A DNA stretch of 64,000 bases from assembly GCF_016861655.1 (NCBI RefSeq), contig NZ_BOLN01000001.1:310001-374000 (forward strand), written 5' to 3'. Position 1 is the stretch's first letter; every line of letters starts with the position of its first letter. A model generated the notes under the pieces. It worked only from the letters and a program-made list of their open reading frames with translations. It was not told the origin of the DNA and did not search any database. This DNA is from Levilactobacillus lanxiensis (GTDB lineage: Bacteria > Bacillota > Bacilli > Lactobacillales > Lactobacillaceae). Positions 32,553-42,084 of this stretch are shown piece after piece. A program made the position numbers and the translations under genes.

Positions 32553-34088
32553 GTGTCAAAACAATACGATGTCATCGTGATTGGCGCGGGTAACGGCGGG
32601 TTAGTTGCTGCAGCCACAGCCGCTAAACTTGGTCAAAAGGTGCTCTTACTTGAACGCCACAATTTACCGGGCGGTGCGGCTACGAGCTTCGTCCGCGGTC
32701 GGTTTGAATTCGAGCCCTCATTGCATGAATTAGCCAGCTATGGTCCTGAAACCCGGCCCGGCGGTGTGCGGCAACTCTTTGACTGGTTGAATTTAGACGT
32801 GAAGTTAGATCCGGTCCCTGACGCTTACCGCTTGATTAATACTGGCAAGGATCGGTTCGATGTCCGAATGCCAACCGGGATTCCGGCATTTATCAAAGCG
32901 CTGAACACCGCCGCCCCCGGCAACGAGGATGCGATTAACAAGTTCTTTGCGCTAGCAACCGAAAGCACCACGGTCTTTCAGGAGCTCTTCAGCGATCCCA
33001 CCAAATCAACTCCCGAAACGTTGGCAAAGACCCATCCCCAATTCATTCAGTATGGTCACAAGCCCTACCAGAAAGTTTTAGATGAGCTCGGCCTGTCTAC
33101 TAAGGCGCAAGAAATTCTAATGGCTTACTGGTGCTACATTGGCATTCCAGGCGACGAATTTGAATTTGCTTACTTCGCCGCCATGGTCGTTTCCTATGTG
33201 GCCCTCTCAGCATACGTTCCGCGACATCGTTCCCATGAAATTTCTAGTGCCCTCATCAAGTCCCTGCAAGACAACGGTGGCGACGCATGGTTTAACACGG
33301 AAGCGACACAACTGATCGTGCAGAATAAAGCAGTCGTCGGTGTTAAGACCGCCCACCAAACCCTTTACGCTAAACAAGTTATTGCGGACTTGCATCCCAA
33401 TACCGTTTACAGTCACTTGCTAAAGCCAAATGAGGTCCCCCAACGTGAACTAAAGAAAGCCAATGCCCGTAAACTGGGAACTAGTGGCTTCCTGATTTAC
33501 CTCGGCCTAAACAAGTCGGCCGAAGAGTTGGGCATCACCGACTACAGTACCTTCATTGCCCAGTCTTGGGACTCACGGCACCAGTATCAAGGCATGCAGC
33601 AACTCACTAATAATGATTTTATGATTATGAATTGCTTGAACATCGCTGAACCAGCGTGCTCGCCAAAGGGCACCAGTATTTTATACGCGACCCAGTTATT
33701 CGATGATCCCAGTTGGAACGATGTCACCCCAGCAGATTACCCACGACTGAAGAATCAGCTGACGGAACACGTCATCGCTAAATACGAAGCAGCCACGGGC
33801 ATCAAAATTCGAGATGCCATTGAAGAAATTGAAGTGGCGACCCCGGCCACCTTTGCCCGTTACTTACGCGGCCCACAGGGAGAAATCTACGGTTACTATG
33901 GCCAGCCATGGGACCAAATGATGGCGCGCGCACTGAGCCTGAAAGACGAGGACGAACCCCTGCCCCATCTGCATTTCTGTGGCGGCACTGGTTTCTTAAT
34001 GGACGGCTATAGTTCCGCCTATCAATCCGGCTATCTCGCCGCTAAAATGACGACCAACAAACTTAATCAGGAGGCGAATGAACAATGA
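32553..34088 (+). CDS. CrtI/RetSat-like FAD-dependent oxidoreductase
   Basis: 511 aa, GTG start at 32553 after AAGGAGG. FAD-binding VIVIGAGNGGLVAAATAAK and LLLERHNLPGGAA at the N-terminus; C-terminal HFCGGTGFLMDGYSSAYQSG is the second FAD motif of phytoene desaturase/retinol saturase-like enzymes. No carotenoid synthesis genes are near, so a different unsaturated hydrophobic substrate is likely. It is co-transcribed, by a 4-base ATGA overlap, with a reductase that could feed it electrons. The divergent FadR-type regulator suggests an acid or lipid inducer. Confidence 0.8.
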   Translation: MSKQYDVIVIGAGNGGLVAAATAAKLGQKVLLLERHNLPGGAATSFVRGRFEFEPSLHELASYGPETRPGGVRQLFDWLNLDVKLDPVPDAYRLINTGKDRFDVRMPTGIPAFIKALNTAAPGNEDAINKFFALATESTTVFQELFSDPTKSTPETLAKTHPQFIQYGHKPYQKVLDELGLSTKAQEILMAYWCYIGIPGDEFEFAYFAAMVVSYVALSAYVPRHRSHEISSALIKSLQDNGGDAWFNTEATQLIVQNKAVVGVKTAHQTLYAKQVIADLHPNTVYSHLLKPNEVPQRELKKANARKLGTSGFLIYLGLNKSAEELGITDYSTFIAQSWDSRHQYQGMQQLTNNDFMIMNCLNIAEPACSPKGTSILYATQLFDDPSWNDVTPADYPRLKNQLTEHVIAKYEAATGIKIRDAIEEIEVATPATFARYLRGPQGEIYGYYGQPWDQMMARALSLKDEDEPLPHLHFCGGTGFLMDGYSSAYQSGYLAAKMTTNKLNQEANEQ

Positions 34089-35260
34089 CAAATCCTTTAA
34101 CTGACTTACTTAACGAGCGTCAAACACATTTCAATGCTGGCGCGACAACACCCTTGCCGACACATTATCCGGTTAATGACTTGGCAGCTAAGCTCCATCC
34201 AGAAACGCAGTACTTACGGATTACCAAGGTCGTTGATCACGGTCCTAACGCAAAAAGTTTTTACTTTGCGCCCAACCCGGACAAAGGCACGCAACGCTTG
34301 GCCTATTTCAAAGCGGGCCAGTACCTATCTGTACGCTTCGCGATTGGCAAGAGTCGTGTCACGCGGGCGTATGCTCTCCAATCGACGCCACAGGACGCCC
34401 TGAATGATTGCTACATCCTAACAGTCAAATTGGTCCCAGACGGTTTCGTGACCCCTTACATCTTCGACCAGTGGCAGGTCGGCACCGCCGTTGAAAGCTC
34501 CGGACCAATGGGCACGTTGACTTACAACCAATTCCGCGACCAGCCCCACGTTCTGGGAATTGCTGGGGGAAGTGGGATTACCCCATTTATTGCTTTAGCG
34601 GGCGCCATCGTTGACGGAACGGAGAATTTTGATTTGACGATTCTCTACGGTAGTCGGCGCCACGACAACATTTTACTGGGCACTGAACTGGATCAGCTTG
34701 CCGCGCAAAGTCCCCATATAAAAGTGGTCAACGTGTTGAGCGACGAGCGCTACCCCGGATACCAGCATGGTCTGATTACATTGGCGTTGATGCAACAATA
34801 CGCCGACTTAGCTCACACATCCATCTTTGTTTGCGGTCCAAATGCCTTAAATGCCTACGTGACACAACAGGTCGCTCCTTTACACCTACCTGGCGGGCGA
34901 CTCCGGCAGGAACTCAGCGGCCAGGTGCCACAACCCGAGCAATCCGCCAAGATTCCAGCCACGGTCAGCATTACCGTCCAAATCCAAGATACCCGCCAAA
35001 CCGTTACCGCTAATACACGAGAACCCCTACTCGTTGCCTTAGAACGCGCGGGAATCATTGTGCCATCTGCGTGCCGGAGTGGCGAATGTGGCTGGTGCCG
35101 GGCTCGCGTTATTTCAGGGCAAGTGAACACGCCCAAGGCCGTCGATTACCGCCGAGCAGCTGATCAAAAATTTGGTTATATTCACCTCTGCGCAGCCTTC
35201 CCGGAATCCGATATGAAGATTGAAGTCCCGGTTCATGACTTGGCTGATCAGTTTGGATAG
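34085..35260 (+). CDS. Ferredoxin reductase with C-terminal 2Fe-2S domain
   Basis: 391 aa. FNR-type FAD domain (about 45-155; RAYALQST flavin motif), NAD(P) domain (GIAGGSGITPFIAL; FVCGPNALNAYV), then a plant-type ferredoxin (about 300-391) with CRSGECGWCRAR and a distal Cys in HLCAAFPESD. This is a self-contained NAD(P)H-to-[2Fe-2S] electron-transfer chain like those of oxygenase or desaturase reductases. Its start overlaps the stop of the CrtI-like gene, so it most likely serves that enzyme. Such modules are uncommon in lactobacilli. Confidence 0.85.
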   Translation: MTNPLTDLLNERQTHFNAGATTPLPTHYPVNDLAAKLHPETQYLRITKVVDHGPNAKSFYFAPNPDKGTQRLAYFKAGQYLSVRFAIGKSRVTRAYALQSTPQDALNDCYILTVKLVPDGFVTPYIFDQWQVGTAVESSGPMGTLTYNQFRDQPHVLGIAGGSGITPFIALAGAIVDGTENFDLTILYGSRRHDNILLGTELDQLAAQSPHIKVVNVLSDERYPGYQHGLITLALMQQYADLAHTSIFVCGPNALNAYVTQQVAPLHLPGGRLRQELSGQVPQPEQSAKIPATVSITVQIQDTRQTVTANTREPLLVALERAGIIVPSACRSGECGWCRARVISGQVNTPKAVDYRRAADQKFGYIHLCAAFPESDMKIEVPVHDLADQFG

Positions 35261-35271
35261 ATAATCTGCCA

Positions 35272-35310
35272 AAAATGGTTCGCAACAGTTTTGTTGCGGA
35301 CCATTTTTGA
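35272..35310 (+). terminator. Terminator after the ferredoxin reductase gene
   Basis: AAAAATGGTTCGCAAC pairs with GTTGCGGACCATTTTT around a 6-base loop. Confidence 0.85.
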
Positions 35311-35394
35311 TTTGCTGTTTGTTTTAGTTGGACTAGGAATCTTTTTTGAATCCGGATTGGACATTCAATTTAGACTGTTTTAGCCCGGCTAAGA

Positions 35395-35735
35395 AAATAT
35401 CCCAAGCGTAGATTGACCATTCACTTCAGCTTACTTCAAGTCGTTTCACTGGTTCTTCGCGGAACAATCCTGGTCCTGGCAGCCTCCGAAACGTGCTACG
35501 CGAGCCAGGTCCCTGCGCTTAGAAATATCCCAACCAAAGACTGACCATTTATTTCAGCTTGCTTTAGGTCACTTGTCTGGTTCTACACGGAACAATCCTA
35601 GTCCTGGCAGCCTCTGAAACGTGCTACGCGAGCCAGACTCCTGCGCTTAACCCGGCTAAGAAAATATCCCAAGTTCGGGGATATTCCCTTAGCCACGTTA
35701 ATGCTCAGAGTCTAAGCGGCTCGCTCCGCACTCTA
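35395..35735 (-). repeat. Family-2 stop-codon-linked repeat, copy 3, with tandem units
   Basis: Starts on the minus strand at the TAG stop of the GH65 gene (TAGAGTGCGGAG), then GGGATATTCCC hairpin parts, then a block with GAGTCTGGCTCGCG and CACGTTTCAGAGG. A second unit repeats the block at 35455-35520. AAATATCCCAA recurs near 35396, 35523 and 35663, a period of roughly 127-140 bases. Confidence 0.8.
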
Positions 35736-37940
35736 ACTAACCTTCTCCAAAGAAATCAAATGACCATTCACGCTAACCCCATAGGTTGGAATCGGGCCAC
35801 TGATGACCGTGACGTTGGTTGAGGTTGCTGTCAGATCAATCTCTAAGACGCTGGCCGCAATCTTCATCCGATACGTCAGCCGGTGGATTTCCTTTGGCAA
35901 ATGATTGGTAAAGTGGACGACCTCGTCTTGGACGTAGAAGCCCGAGAAGCCAGCAACTAATGCCAGCCAGCTGCCACCCAGATTTGCTAGATGCAGGCCA
36001 TCTGCCGTGTTTTTTTGCAGGTTGACCAGATCCATTTGCGCCGTATCCATAAAGTAATGATAGGCCTTTTCCGGATCACCCATCCGTGCCGCCAAAATGC
36101 TAAAGATTGAGCGTGACAGCGAGGAATCGTGCGTCGTGACCCCTTCATAGTAGTGATATTCGCGCTTCAATTGGTCATCCGTCAGATCCTCTGGGAACAG
36201 GTAATCCGCCAGCAAGGTATCGGCCTGCTTCGCCACCTGATACCGGTAAATCGTCAACGGGTGGTAGTGCAACAACAGCGGAAAGTTTTCCGGTGTCGAC
36301 CGGTCGACCGGCCAGCGCGGCTTGCTTAAGAAACTATCATCTTGCTCGTTGATGTGCAGGTCCTCACTGTATGGCAGATAAACGTGTTCAGCTAAATTTT
36401 CAAAGACGTCTAAGTCCGCTCGACCAATCCCAAACTTGTCTAAGCCCTGCGGATCATCCTTTAAAATTTCCTTGGCTAAATAGGCCACGAGCTCAAAGTT
36501 ATGTTTAGCCAATCGGTTGGTGTAGTAATTATTGTTGACTAACGCCGTGTACTCATCCGGCCCCGTCACCGTGTGAAATTCAAAGCGGCTTTCGGTGCCC
36601 TCCTGATGCCAGGAACCGAATTCTTCCCAGAAATGAGCCGTTTCCAGCACCATTTCAAAGCCACATTGCTCGATGAAGTCGATGTCCCGGGTAATTTCGT
36701 AATACTTGCCGACCGCGTAGGCCACGTCCGCATCGATGTGGTACTGCGCCGTGCCGGCTGGGAAGTAGGCCGAGGCCTCCTCACCATTGATAGTCCGCCA
36801 GGCAAAGAGCGCTCCCTGCGCCACGCCCAATGCCCGTGCCCGTTGCCGCGCCTTGGGCAGCGTTTGGTAACGGTACAACAGGAGCTGCCGGGCCATCTGC
36901 TGATTGGTGTAAATAAAGTAGGGCAGCATGTACATCTCGGTATCCCAGAAGTAGTGACCCTCGTAACCGGACCCGCTCAGGCCTTTAGCCGCAATGTTCG
37001 TGCGCCCATCCCGCCCAGCTGCTTGATTCAGCTGGAACAGGTTGTAATGAATCGCCAAATCCAGCTCGTCGTTGCCGCTGACCGTCACTTCACTGCGGTT
37101 CCAAACGTCTTGCCAGAAATCTCGGCTGTCCGCCAACAAGACCGACAGCGAGTTCGCCATGAACGGCGCCGCGGGATCAATCGTATTCTGTTTGCCGATA
37201 GCCCCAACGTACACCTCATAGGTCAAGTCGTGGGCCACCCGGTCGCTCAAATCGACCGTTTGCCGCAACAGCCCCGCTCCCGGCGTTAACATCCCCAGAT
37301 AAATCGTCACCGCCTGCTTGGTCTGCCGCGTCTTCACGTGGTACCGTTGTAGGTTACGCCCCATGAATTCCGTCTCACAAATGGGAAGCCCCGCCATCCG
37401 CGTCTTCCGGGGATCGGCGGACGCAATGGCCTCGGCCTCAGCCGGCACCGCAATGGATTTACTGATGACCAAGCCGCCGGCATAGTTGGCCGCCATGAAG
37501 CTATAGCTGGCTGCCCAAAATTCCGTTTGCGTTTGCCCAATTGTGGATTTCATAATCATGGTAATGGTCTCGCCCTGCAACGTTTGCAGGGTGTAATGTT
37601 CCACCAGCGCCCCGGTCGTCAAATCCAAATCAACCGCCGTCCGCTCACTATTGGTGAAGTCATGGCCGGTAGCCGTCGCCACGTGAATGTGCCGGAAGTC
37701 TGGTAAATTTAAAATCGTTTGGTGCTGCGTCGCGTACCCAATACCCGCCTCCCCATAGGTGATGGGGGCGGTTTCATAAAAACCATTGATCAGCGTTCCC
37801 GTGATGGGATTGCCCGTAATTGGATCGTTGGCCCGCACGCCGAAGTGCCCATTAGCCAGCGAAAAGATGGTTTCCAAGTACTCCGGCTGGTGATCGGCCA
37901 CGTCGTGCAAAGTTAAGTGATAGTCGCGTAAAGTCAACAT
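35733..37940 (-). CDS. GH65 glycoside phosphorylase (maltose phosphorylase)
   Basis: 735 aa; start at 37940 (MLTLRDYHLTLHD) after GGGGGAG. Three-part GH65 layout: N-terminal beta-sandwich (SLANGHFGVRAND), (alpha/alpha)6 barrel with HYFWDTEMYMLPYF, and the acid catalyst Glu in VTGPDEYTALVNNNYYT, then HLANLGGSWLALV and a C-terminal beta domain. Phosphorolysis of maltose gives glucose and beta-glucose-1-phosphate. Other GH65 specificities (kojibiose, nigerose, trehalose) cannot be excluded. No beta-phosphoglucomutase or sugar permease is adjacent. Confidence 0.88.
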   Translation of the reverse strand: MLTLRDYHLTLHDVADHQPEYLETIFSLANGHFGVRANDPITGNPITGTLINGFYETAPITYGEAGIGYATQHQTILNLPDFRHIHVATATGHDFTNSERTAVDLDLTTGALVEHYTLQTLQGETITMIMKSTIGQTQTEFWAASYSFMAANYAGGLVISKSIAVPAEAEAIASADPRKTRMAGLPICETEFMGRNLQRYHVKTRQTKQAVTIYLGMLTPGAGLLRQTVDLSDRVAHDLTYEVYVGAIGKQNTIDPAAPFMANSLSVLLADSRDFWQDVWNRSEVTVSGNDELDLAIHYNLFQLNQAAGRDGRTNIAAKGLSGSGYEGHYFWDTEMYMLPYFIYTNQQMARQLLLYRYQTLPKARQRARALGVAQGALFAWRTINGEEASAYFPAGTAQYHIDADVAYAVGKYYEITRDIDFIEQCGFEMVLETAHFWEEFGSWHQEGTESRFEFHTVTGPDEYTALVNNNYYTNRLAKHNFELVAYLAKEILKDDPQGLDKFGIGRADLDVFENLAEHVYLPYSEDLHINEQDDSFLSKPRWPVDRSTPENFPLLLHYHPLTIYRYQVAKQADTLLADYLFPEDLTDDQLKREYHYYEGVTTHDSSLSRSIFSILAARMGDPEKAYHYFMDTAQMDLVNLQKNTADGLHLANLGGSWLALVAGFSGFYVQDEVVHFTNHLPKEIHRLTYRMKIAASVLEIDLTATSTNVTVISGPIPTYGVSVNGHLISLEKVS

Positions 37941-37996
37941 AATCTCCCCCATACTTACTAATAACTGCCTTTTCTGGCCTTGCAAGTGTGGCTTGC

Positions 37997-38190
37997 GCTC
38001 CCGACAGCGAATTCAAGAGGCCCAGCTGTGGGGACCGGCTCCAGCCTGGGAAGCGGTCTTCCGCCTCGCCTTATAGCCCGGTAAATCACCGGTCTATAAG
38101 GTCGTCCCATGCTCTAAGCTGAGAAAATTCACTCAGCTAAGACCATCGACACAGCTGGGCCTCTTGATTCGCCTCTGGTCGCTCACATTG
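37997..38190 (-). repeat. Family-1 structured repeat, copy 4
   Basis: Hairpin 2 arms CTTATAG (38070-38076) and CTATAAG (38094-38100) with a CCGG/CCGG extension; hairpin 1 arms CTTAGCTGAG / CTCAGCTTAG. Fills part of the 427-base gap 37941-38367; beyond it (38190-38350) only short GGTCACTCACA-like reiterations are seen. Confidence 0.8.
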
Positions 38191-38367
38191 GTAAGTCCAT
38201 GGTCGTCTAACCACATTGGCTTGGACGTATTACCAACATTTACTCGCAAAGTCTTCGGTTAATTTTCAATGAGTCATCTGGTCACTCACACTGGCAAGCC
38301 CATTGGCCTTCACTGACTCATTGCGGTCAGCTACATTGCCAGTTGTTACTCACCAATTTCCTTTACC

Positions 38368-39420
38368 CTAAATCAAGCGTGCCGCCGTTGCCAGTGCGTC
38401 TTCGACTGCCGGGACGTTTCCCGTGAAGTTTAAGAAGGCGTGGCTGATGCCGCCGTAACGGAAGTAATTGGCGTCGTCGTTGGCGTGGCCGACTTTTTTA
38501 ATGAAAGCCTCATCTTGAAGACGGAACGGATCGTATTCCCCGACCAACACGGTGACCCGGTGGAAAATCTCTGGGTCGGCTAGTAATGGCGACAGGAGTG
38601 GTGCCGTCAGGTCAACTGGCTGATCCGCCACGTAGTACCCGCTCATGATTGTATCTAGCTGTTCAAACAACTGATAGCTCCGGTGTAAGGCGTCCCGTTG
38701 CTCGTCGACGACCGGAATGCTGCGGTCATCCCACAGCGGGCCGTTTAAGTCGGAGCCCTGAATCAATGTTGGGTAAAATAGCATGTGGCTCGCAATCGTG
38801 CAGATGCCCATCGACTTGCAGAGCTGGCTGACGGCTAAGGCAATCGAGCCCCCGGCCGAGTCGCCGCCCAGTGAAATCTGTTGGTAACTCTTGGTCATGG
38901 CCGCCACCACGGCTAACCCGTCCAAGATGCCAGCCGGATAAGCCTGTTCCGGTGCCAGCGCGTAATCCACGTTGTAGACCACGCAGTTCGCCTGTTCCGC
39001 CACGAACTTCAGCGCCAGCAAAACATCTTCCGGTGTGCCCCCGTAGTAGGCCCCGCCGTGGAAATAGATCAGCGCCTTATCCGCGGTTAAATGGTCCATC
39101 CGAGCGATACGAATGACCCGGACCCGTCGATTCATGGACACGATTTGTTGCATTTCGACCTTCATTTCAACGTTGGTTAAATCCCGTTGGCCGGAGGTTT
39201 CCGTTCCTTGCCGCAGGCTAAACAGGTCAGTCGGCAATTGCGGGTTCTCTTCGATCTCGGCCACGGTCTCCCAAACTAGTGGCTCGAAGGTGTGAATCGG
39301 GTCGCGTTCCTTGATCCAGCTGGTCACGCCATCCTCAACACTGCTGACCCGCATTTTCTGCAGCCGTCGCAACTCATCGTTGTACCCCAAAGACTGCTTG
39401 GTTGTCGTATCATTCAACAT
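38368..39420 (-). CDS. Alpha/beta hydrolase of the hormone-sensitive lipase group
   Basis: 350 aa. Oxyanion motif YFHGGAYYGG (about 117), nucleophile in LGGDSAGGSIALA (about 185), Asp in LVGEYDPFR and His in YGGISHAFLNF. This is the HSL/esterase family IV set. No signal peptide, so a cytoplasmic carboxylesterase for short acyl esters is likely. It lies in the same direction as, and 210 bases downstream of, the second hydrolase gene. Confidence 0.85.
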   Translation of the reverse strand: MLNDTTTKQSLGYNDELRRLQKMRVSSVEDGVTSWIKERDPIHTFEPLVWETVAEIEENPQLPTDLFSLRQGTETSGQRDLTNVEMKVEMQQIVSMNRRVRVIRIARMDHLTADKALIYFHGGAYYGGTPEDVLLALKFVAEQANCVVYNVDYALAPEQAYPAGILDGLAVVAAMTKSYQQISLGGDSAGGSIALAVSQLCKSMGICTIASHMLFYPTLIQGSDLNGPLWDDRSIPVVDEQRDALHRSYQLFEQLDTIMSGYYVADQPVDLTAPLLSPLLADPEIFHRVTVLVGEYDPFRLQDEAFIKKVGHANDDANYFRYGGISHAFLNFTGNVPAVEDALATAARLI

Positions 39421-39633
39421 TTTGATTACCCCTCTCGTGAAATAGTCGTTCCGACGAATCTTTCATGCTGAAACCTGTCACATCAGTCAAACTAGCAGAT
39501 GAATCCCCATCCATCGCCGGCGCCTCCAGAAAAATGGTGGCAACGCCTTTTCACGTTCGGCTATGTTTTAACACCAAAACGGTACGGTGTAAACGGGTTA
39601 TCAGCGACTTTTTCTGTTTTTTTAAAGTGGCCG

Positions 39634-40461
39634 TCACCATAGGCGCTGCAGCCAGCGTAACTGTTCGGTAAACCAGCCCGCCACCTCTGCTTGCACGTAG
39701 CGTTGGCCAAACGTCGCATCGCGGTGCGTCCCAGCCGCAAAGGCCGTGACCGGTTGGGCCAAGCTCAACGCGTGCGGCCCCCGCGGATACAGGTGAAACC
39801 GCACGGGCACCCCCTCGCGCCGCAACGCCTTCACGTAACACTGCGCGTTGATTGGCGGGACAAATTCATCCGTTGCTGTCGTCCAAATGAACGTCGGCGG
39901 GTTCTGGGCCGTTACCAGATGGTCAGCCTCCGTCAGCGCCCATTTCCCCGCAATGGCTTGCCGGGTCGCCGCATCGACCGGCCAACCTAACCGCAACCCA
40001 ATCACCGGATAAGCCAGGGTCACCGCCCACACGGAACAATCCTGACGCGGCAATTGACAACGCTGCGCTAACTGCGGCCACAAATCTGCGTAGAGTGCCG
40101 CCACGTGGCCACCCGCAGAGAAGCCGACCAGTAAGACATGGTCAGCGTCTAGCGCGTAATCGGCGGCCTGTTGGTGAAAACCGGCAACGACGTGGGCTAG
40201 TTGTTCCAGCACAAGCGGGTAGACCGGTGGCTGATCTAACAAGCGATAGGCCACGACCGCCACCGCATACCCCTGCGCCAGATACTGAAACGCGACGATT
40301 TCATTTTCCCGGTCACTGTAGAACCGGTAGCCGCCGCCTGGTAAGAGAATGGCCAACGGCCGCCGCGGTGGCTGGTCAAAGTCAGCGATGGCGGCCGGTT
40401 GATAGAACGTCACGGCTACCGGGTTTGCCGGCGGCCCGAACGTTAAGTTAAGCGTCTTCAT
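39634..40461 (-). CDS. Alpha/beta hydrolase (esterase/acetyl xylan esterase-like)
   Basis: 275 aa. LAILLPGGGYRFYSDRE (oxyanion hole), nucleophile in LLVGFSAGGHVAALYAD, Asp in TATDEFVPPINAQCYVKAL and His in YPRGPHALSLA. The HGGGY-type N-terminus is PGGGY here. Similar enzymes deacetylate oligosaccharides. Its start overlaps the last 14 bases of the GPH symporter gene, so it probably acts on the glycoside that symporter imports. Confidence 0.85.
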   Translation of the reverse strand: MKTLNLTFGPPANPVAVTFYQPAAIADFDQPPRRPLAILLPGGGYRFYSDRENEIVAFQYLAQGYAVAVVAYRLLDQPPVYPLVLEQLAHVVAGFHQQAADYALDADHVLLVGFSAGGHVAALYADLWPQLAQRCQLPRQDCSVWAVTLAYPVIGLRLGWPVDAATRQAIAGKWALTEADHLVTAQNPPTFIWTTATDEFVPPINAQCYVKALRREGVPVRFHLYPRGPHALSLAQPVTAFAAGTHRDATFGQRYVQAEVAGWFTEQLRWLQRLW

Positions 40462-41824
40462 TTAATTTGCCAGTATCATCCTTCATGGCCTTAGCCGACG
40501 CGATTTCATCTTCGTCCAGCTTGTAACCGAAGAACAGGATGACCAGAATCAGTAAGGCTAAAATAATCGGTAACCAGACGAAGCTGGTGCTGATGGCGGT
40601 CAACGCCTTGGCGCCCTGAATCTTGGCCGTGGCTTGGAAACCACCCCAGGTTAAGAGCCAACCAGAAACTAACCCACCGAAGCCCATGCCCAGCTTAGCC
40701 CCCACCATTGGCACGGAGGACAGGATGCCGGGTTCGTCAATGTGCATTTCGGAACGCGCGTATTCCACGGTGTCGGCAATCATCACGAAGGCAATGGAGA
40801 ACGCTGCCCCCATGGCCACTAACGCAATCACGTTCCCGGCGAACAGGAGTGGAATGCTCTTGAAGCTCATGATGATTTCACCCACAGCGAAGGTCGCCAT
40901 GGCCAGAATCATCACGTTCCGGTGTTTCATAAATTTGCTCAGGAACGGAATGGAAATGTTCCCAATGACGGCGACGATGACCAGGCCATTGAAGGCCCCA
41001 ACCAGGTCGGCCCGACGGTAAACATAGGTCAGGTAGTAAACGGCCGTCTGCATCCGGATAACCCAGAATGTTTGTAGCAGGATGAAACTCAAACTCAAGA
41101 TGACCCATGGCTTGTTCTTAATTGCACCCTTCAAAGATTCACCCACGGAGAGGTGGCCTTTGATTTCTGGTGCGTCGGCGGAGTCATCGACGATATCATC
41201 TTTTTCACGCAGGTTGGCAAAGGCGCCTAAGAACAGAACAATGATGGCAATCCCGATAAAGATCCCCCAAATCATCCAACCTTTTTCGGCGTTCTTGCCC
41301 CCTAATTTGGCAACCATCGGTAAGGAAATGGCCCCAATCACAGCGGTCCCGATGTTCGTCATAACCATCCGGGCACTTGCCAGGTTGGTCCGTTCATCAG
41401 GGTCCTTAGTCAGGCTAGGCAGAATAGCAGTAATCGGCGTGTTTGCCCCAGAATAAACTAAACTGAATAACGTGTAGACGATGGAGATCCAAGCCAGCTG
41501 GAAGACCTTGTTACCGCCAAATGACGGGTTGAAGAACAGCAGCATTGTCAGAATCCCCAGCGGAATCCCAAACCATAAGAAGTATGGCCGCGCCTTCCCG
41601 TATTTCGAGTGCGTGTGGTCAATCAAGAATCCATAAACCACCCCATCAAAGGCATCAATGATCCGAACCACGAAGAACAGGGTTCCCACAAATGCTGGCG
41701 AGATGCCCATAACCGTGGTGTAGTAGAACAGTAAATACAGCCCAACAATTTGCCAAATCAGGTTCCCGGCCAGGTCGGTCGACCCGTAGAAGAACCGTTG
41801 TTTCCATAACTGTGCTTTACTCAT
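40448..41824 (-). CDS. GPH-family sugar:cation symporter
   Basis: 458 aa; start at 41824 (MSKAQLWKQRF) after GGGGGAGG. Twelve helices; FFYGSTDLAGNLIWQIVGLY near the N-terminus, DAFDGVVYGFLIDHTHSKYG and ARPYFLWFGIP are glycoside-pentoside-hexuronide family motifs. No C-terminal EIIA domain. It imports a glycoside or pentose/hexuronide with protons or sodium. Paired with the esterase at 39634, it suggests uptake of an acylated or acetylated oligosaccharide. A cre box sits upstream. Confidence 0.88.
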   Translation of the reverse strand: MSKAQLWKQRFFYGSTDLAGNLIWQIVGLYLLFYYTTVMGISPAFVGTLFFVVRIIDAFDGVVYGFLIDHTHSKYGKARPYFLWFGIPLGILTMLLFFNPSFGGNKVFQLAWISIVYTLFSLVYSGANTPITAILPSLTKDPDERTNLASARMVMTNIGTAVIGAISLPMVAKLGGKNAEKGWMIWGIFIGIAIIVLFLGAFANLREKDDIVDDSADAPEIKGHLSVGESLKGAIKNKPWVILSLSFILLQTFWVIRMQTAVYYLTYVYRRADLVGAFNGLVIVAVIGNISIPFLSKFMKHRNVMILAMATFAVGEIIMSFKSIPLLFAGNVIALVAMGAAFSIAFVMIADTVEYARSEMHIDEPGILSSVPMVGAKLGMGFGGLVSGWLLTWGGFQATAKIQGAKALTAISTSFVWLPIILALLILVILFFGYKLDEDEIASAKAMKDDTGKLNEDA

Positions 41825-41868
41825 GATACGTACCTCCCCCAAAAAGTTTTTGCGCATTTCCAGTAATC

Positions 41869-41882
41869 TGTAACCGCTTACA
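41869..41882 (-). promoter_or_regulatory. cre box upstream of the GPH symporter
   Basis: TGTAAGCGGTTACA on the minus strand, a full match to the CcpA consensus and nearly palindromic, 45 bases before the start codon. Confidence 0.8.
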
Positions 41883-42084
41883 TATATAGCATAACGGTTA
41901 AGGGCCTCAGCTGTAATCCTAAATTCTGACTGGCAACTTACCTTTTCTAACCTCCTCAGCCATTCATTAGGCTTAGTTAGCCAGAATTGACTTACTAACG
42001 GTTACCGTCGACCCTATCATACGCGATATGTGACAAAATCAGTAGTTGGGGGGCTTTATTAGTTATCAGTTTTAACCAATTGCC

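Noticed and set aside
36573..37289. 238-aa frame antisense to the GH65 gene
   Set aside because: Lies wholly within a recognised glycoside phosphorylase on the other strand, with low-complexity basic composition.
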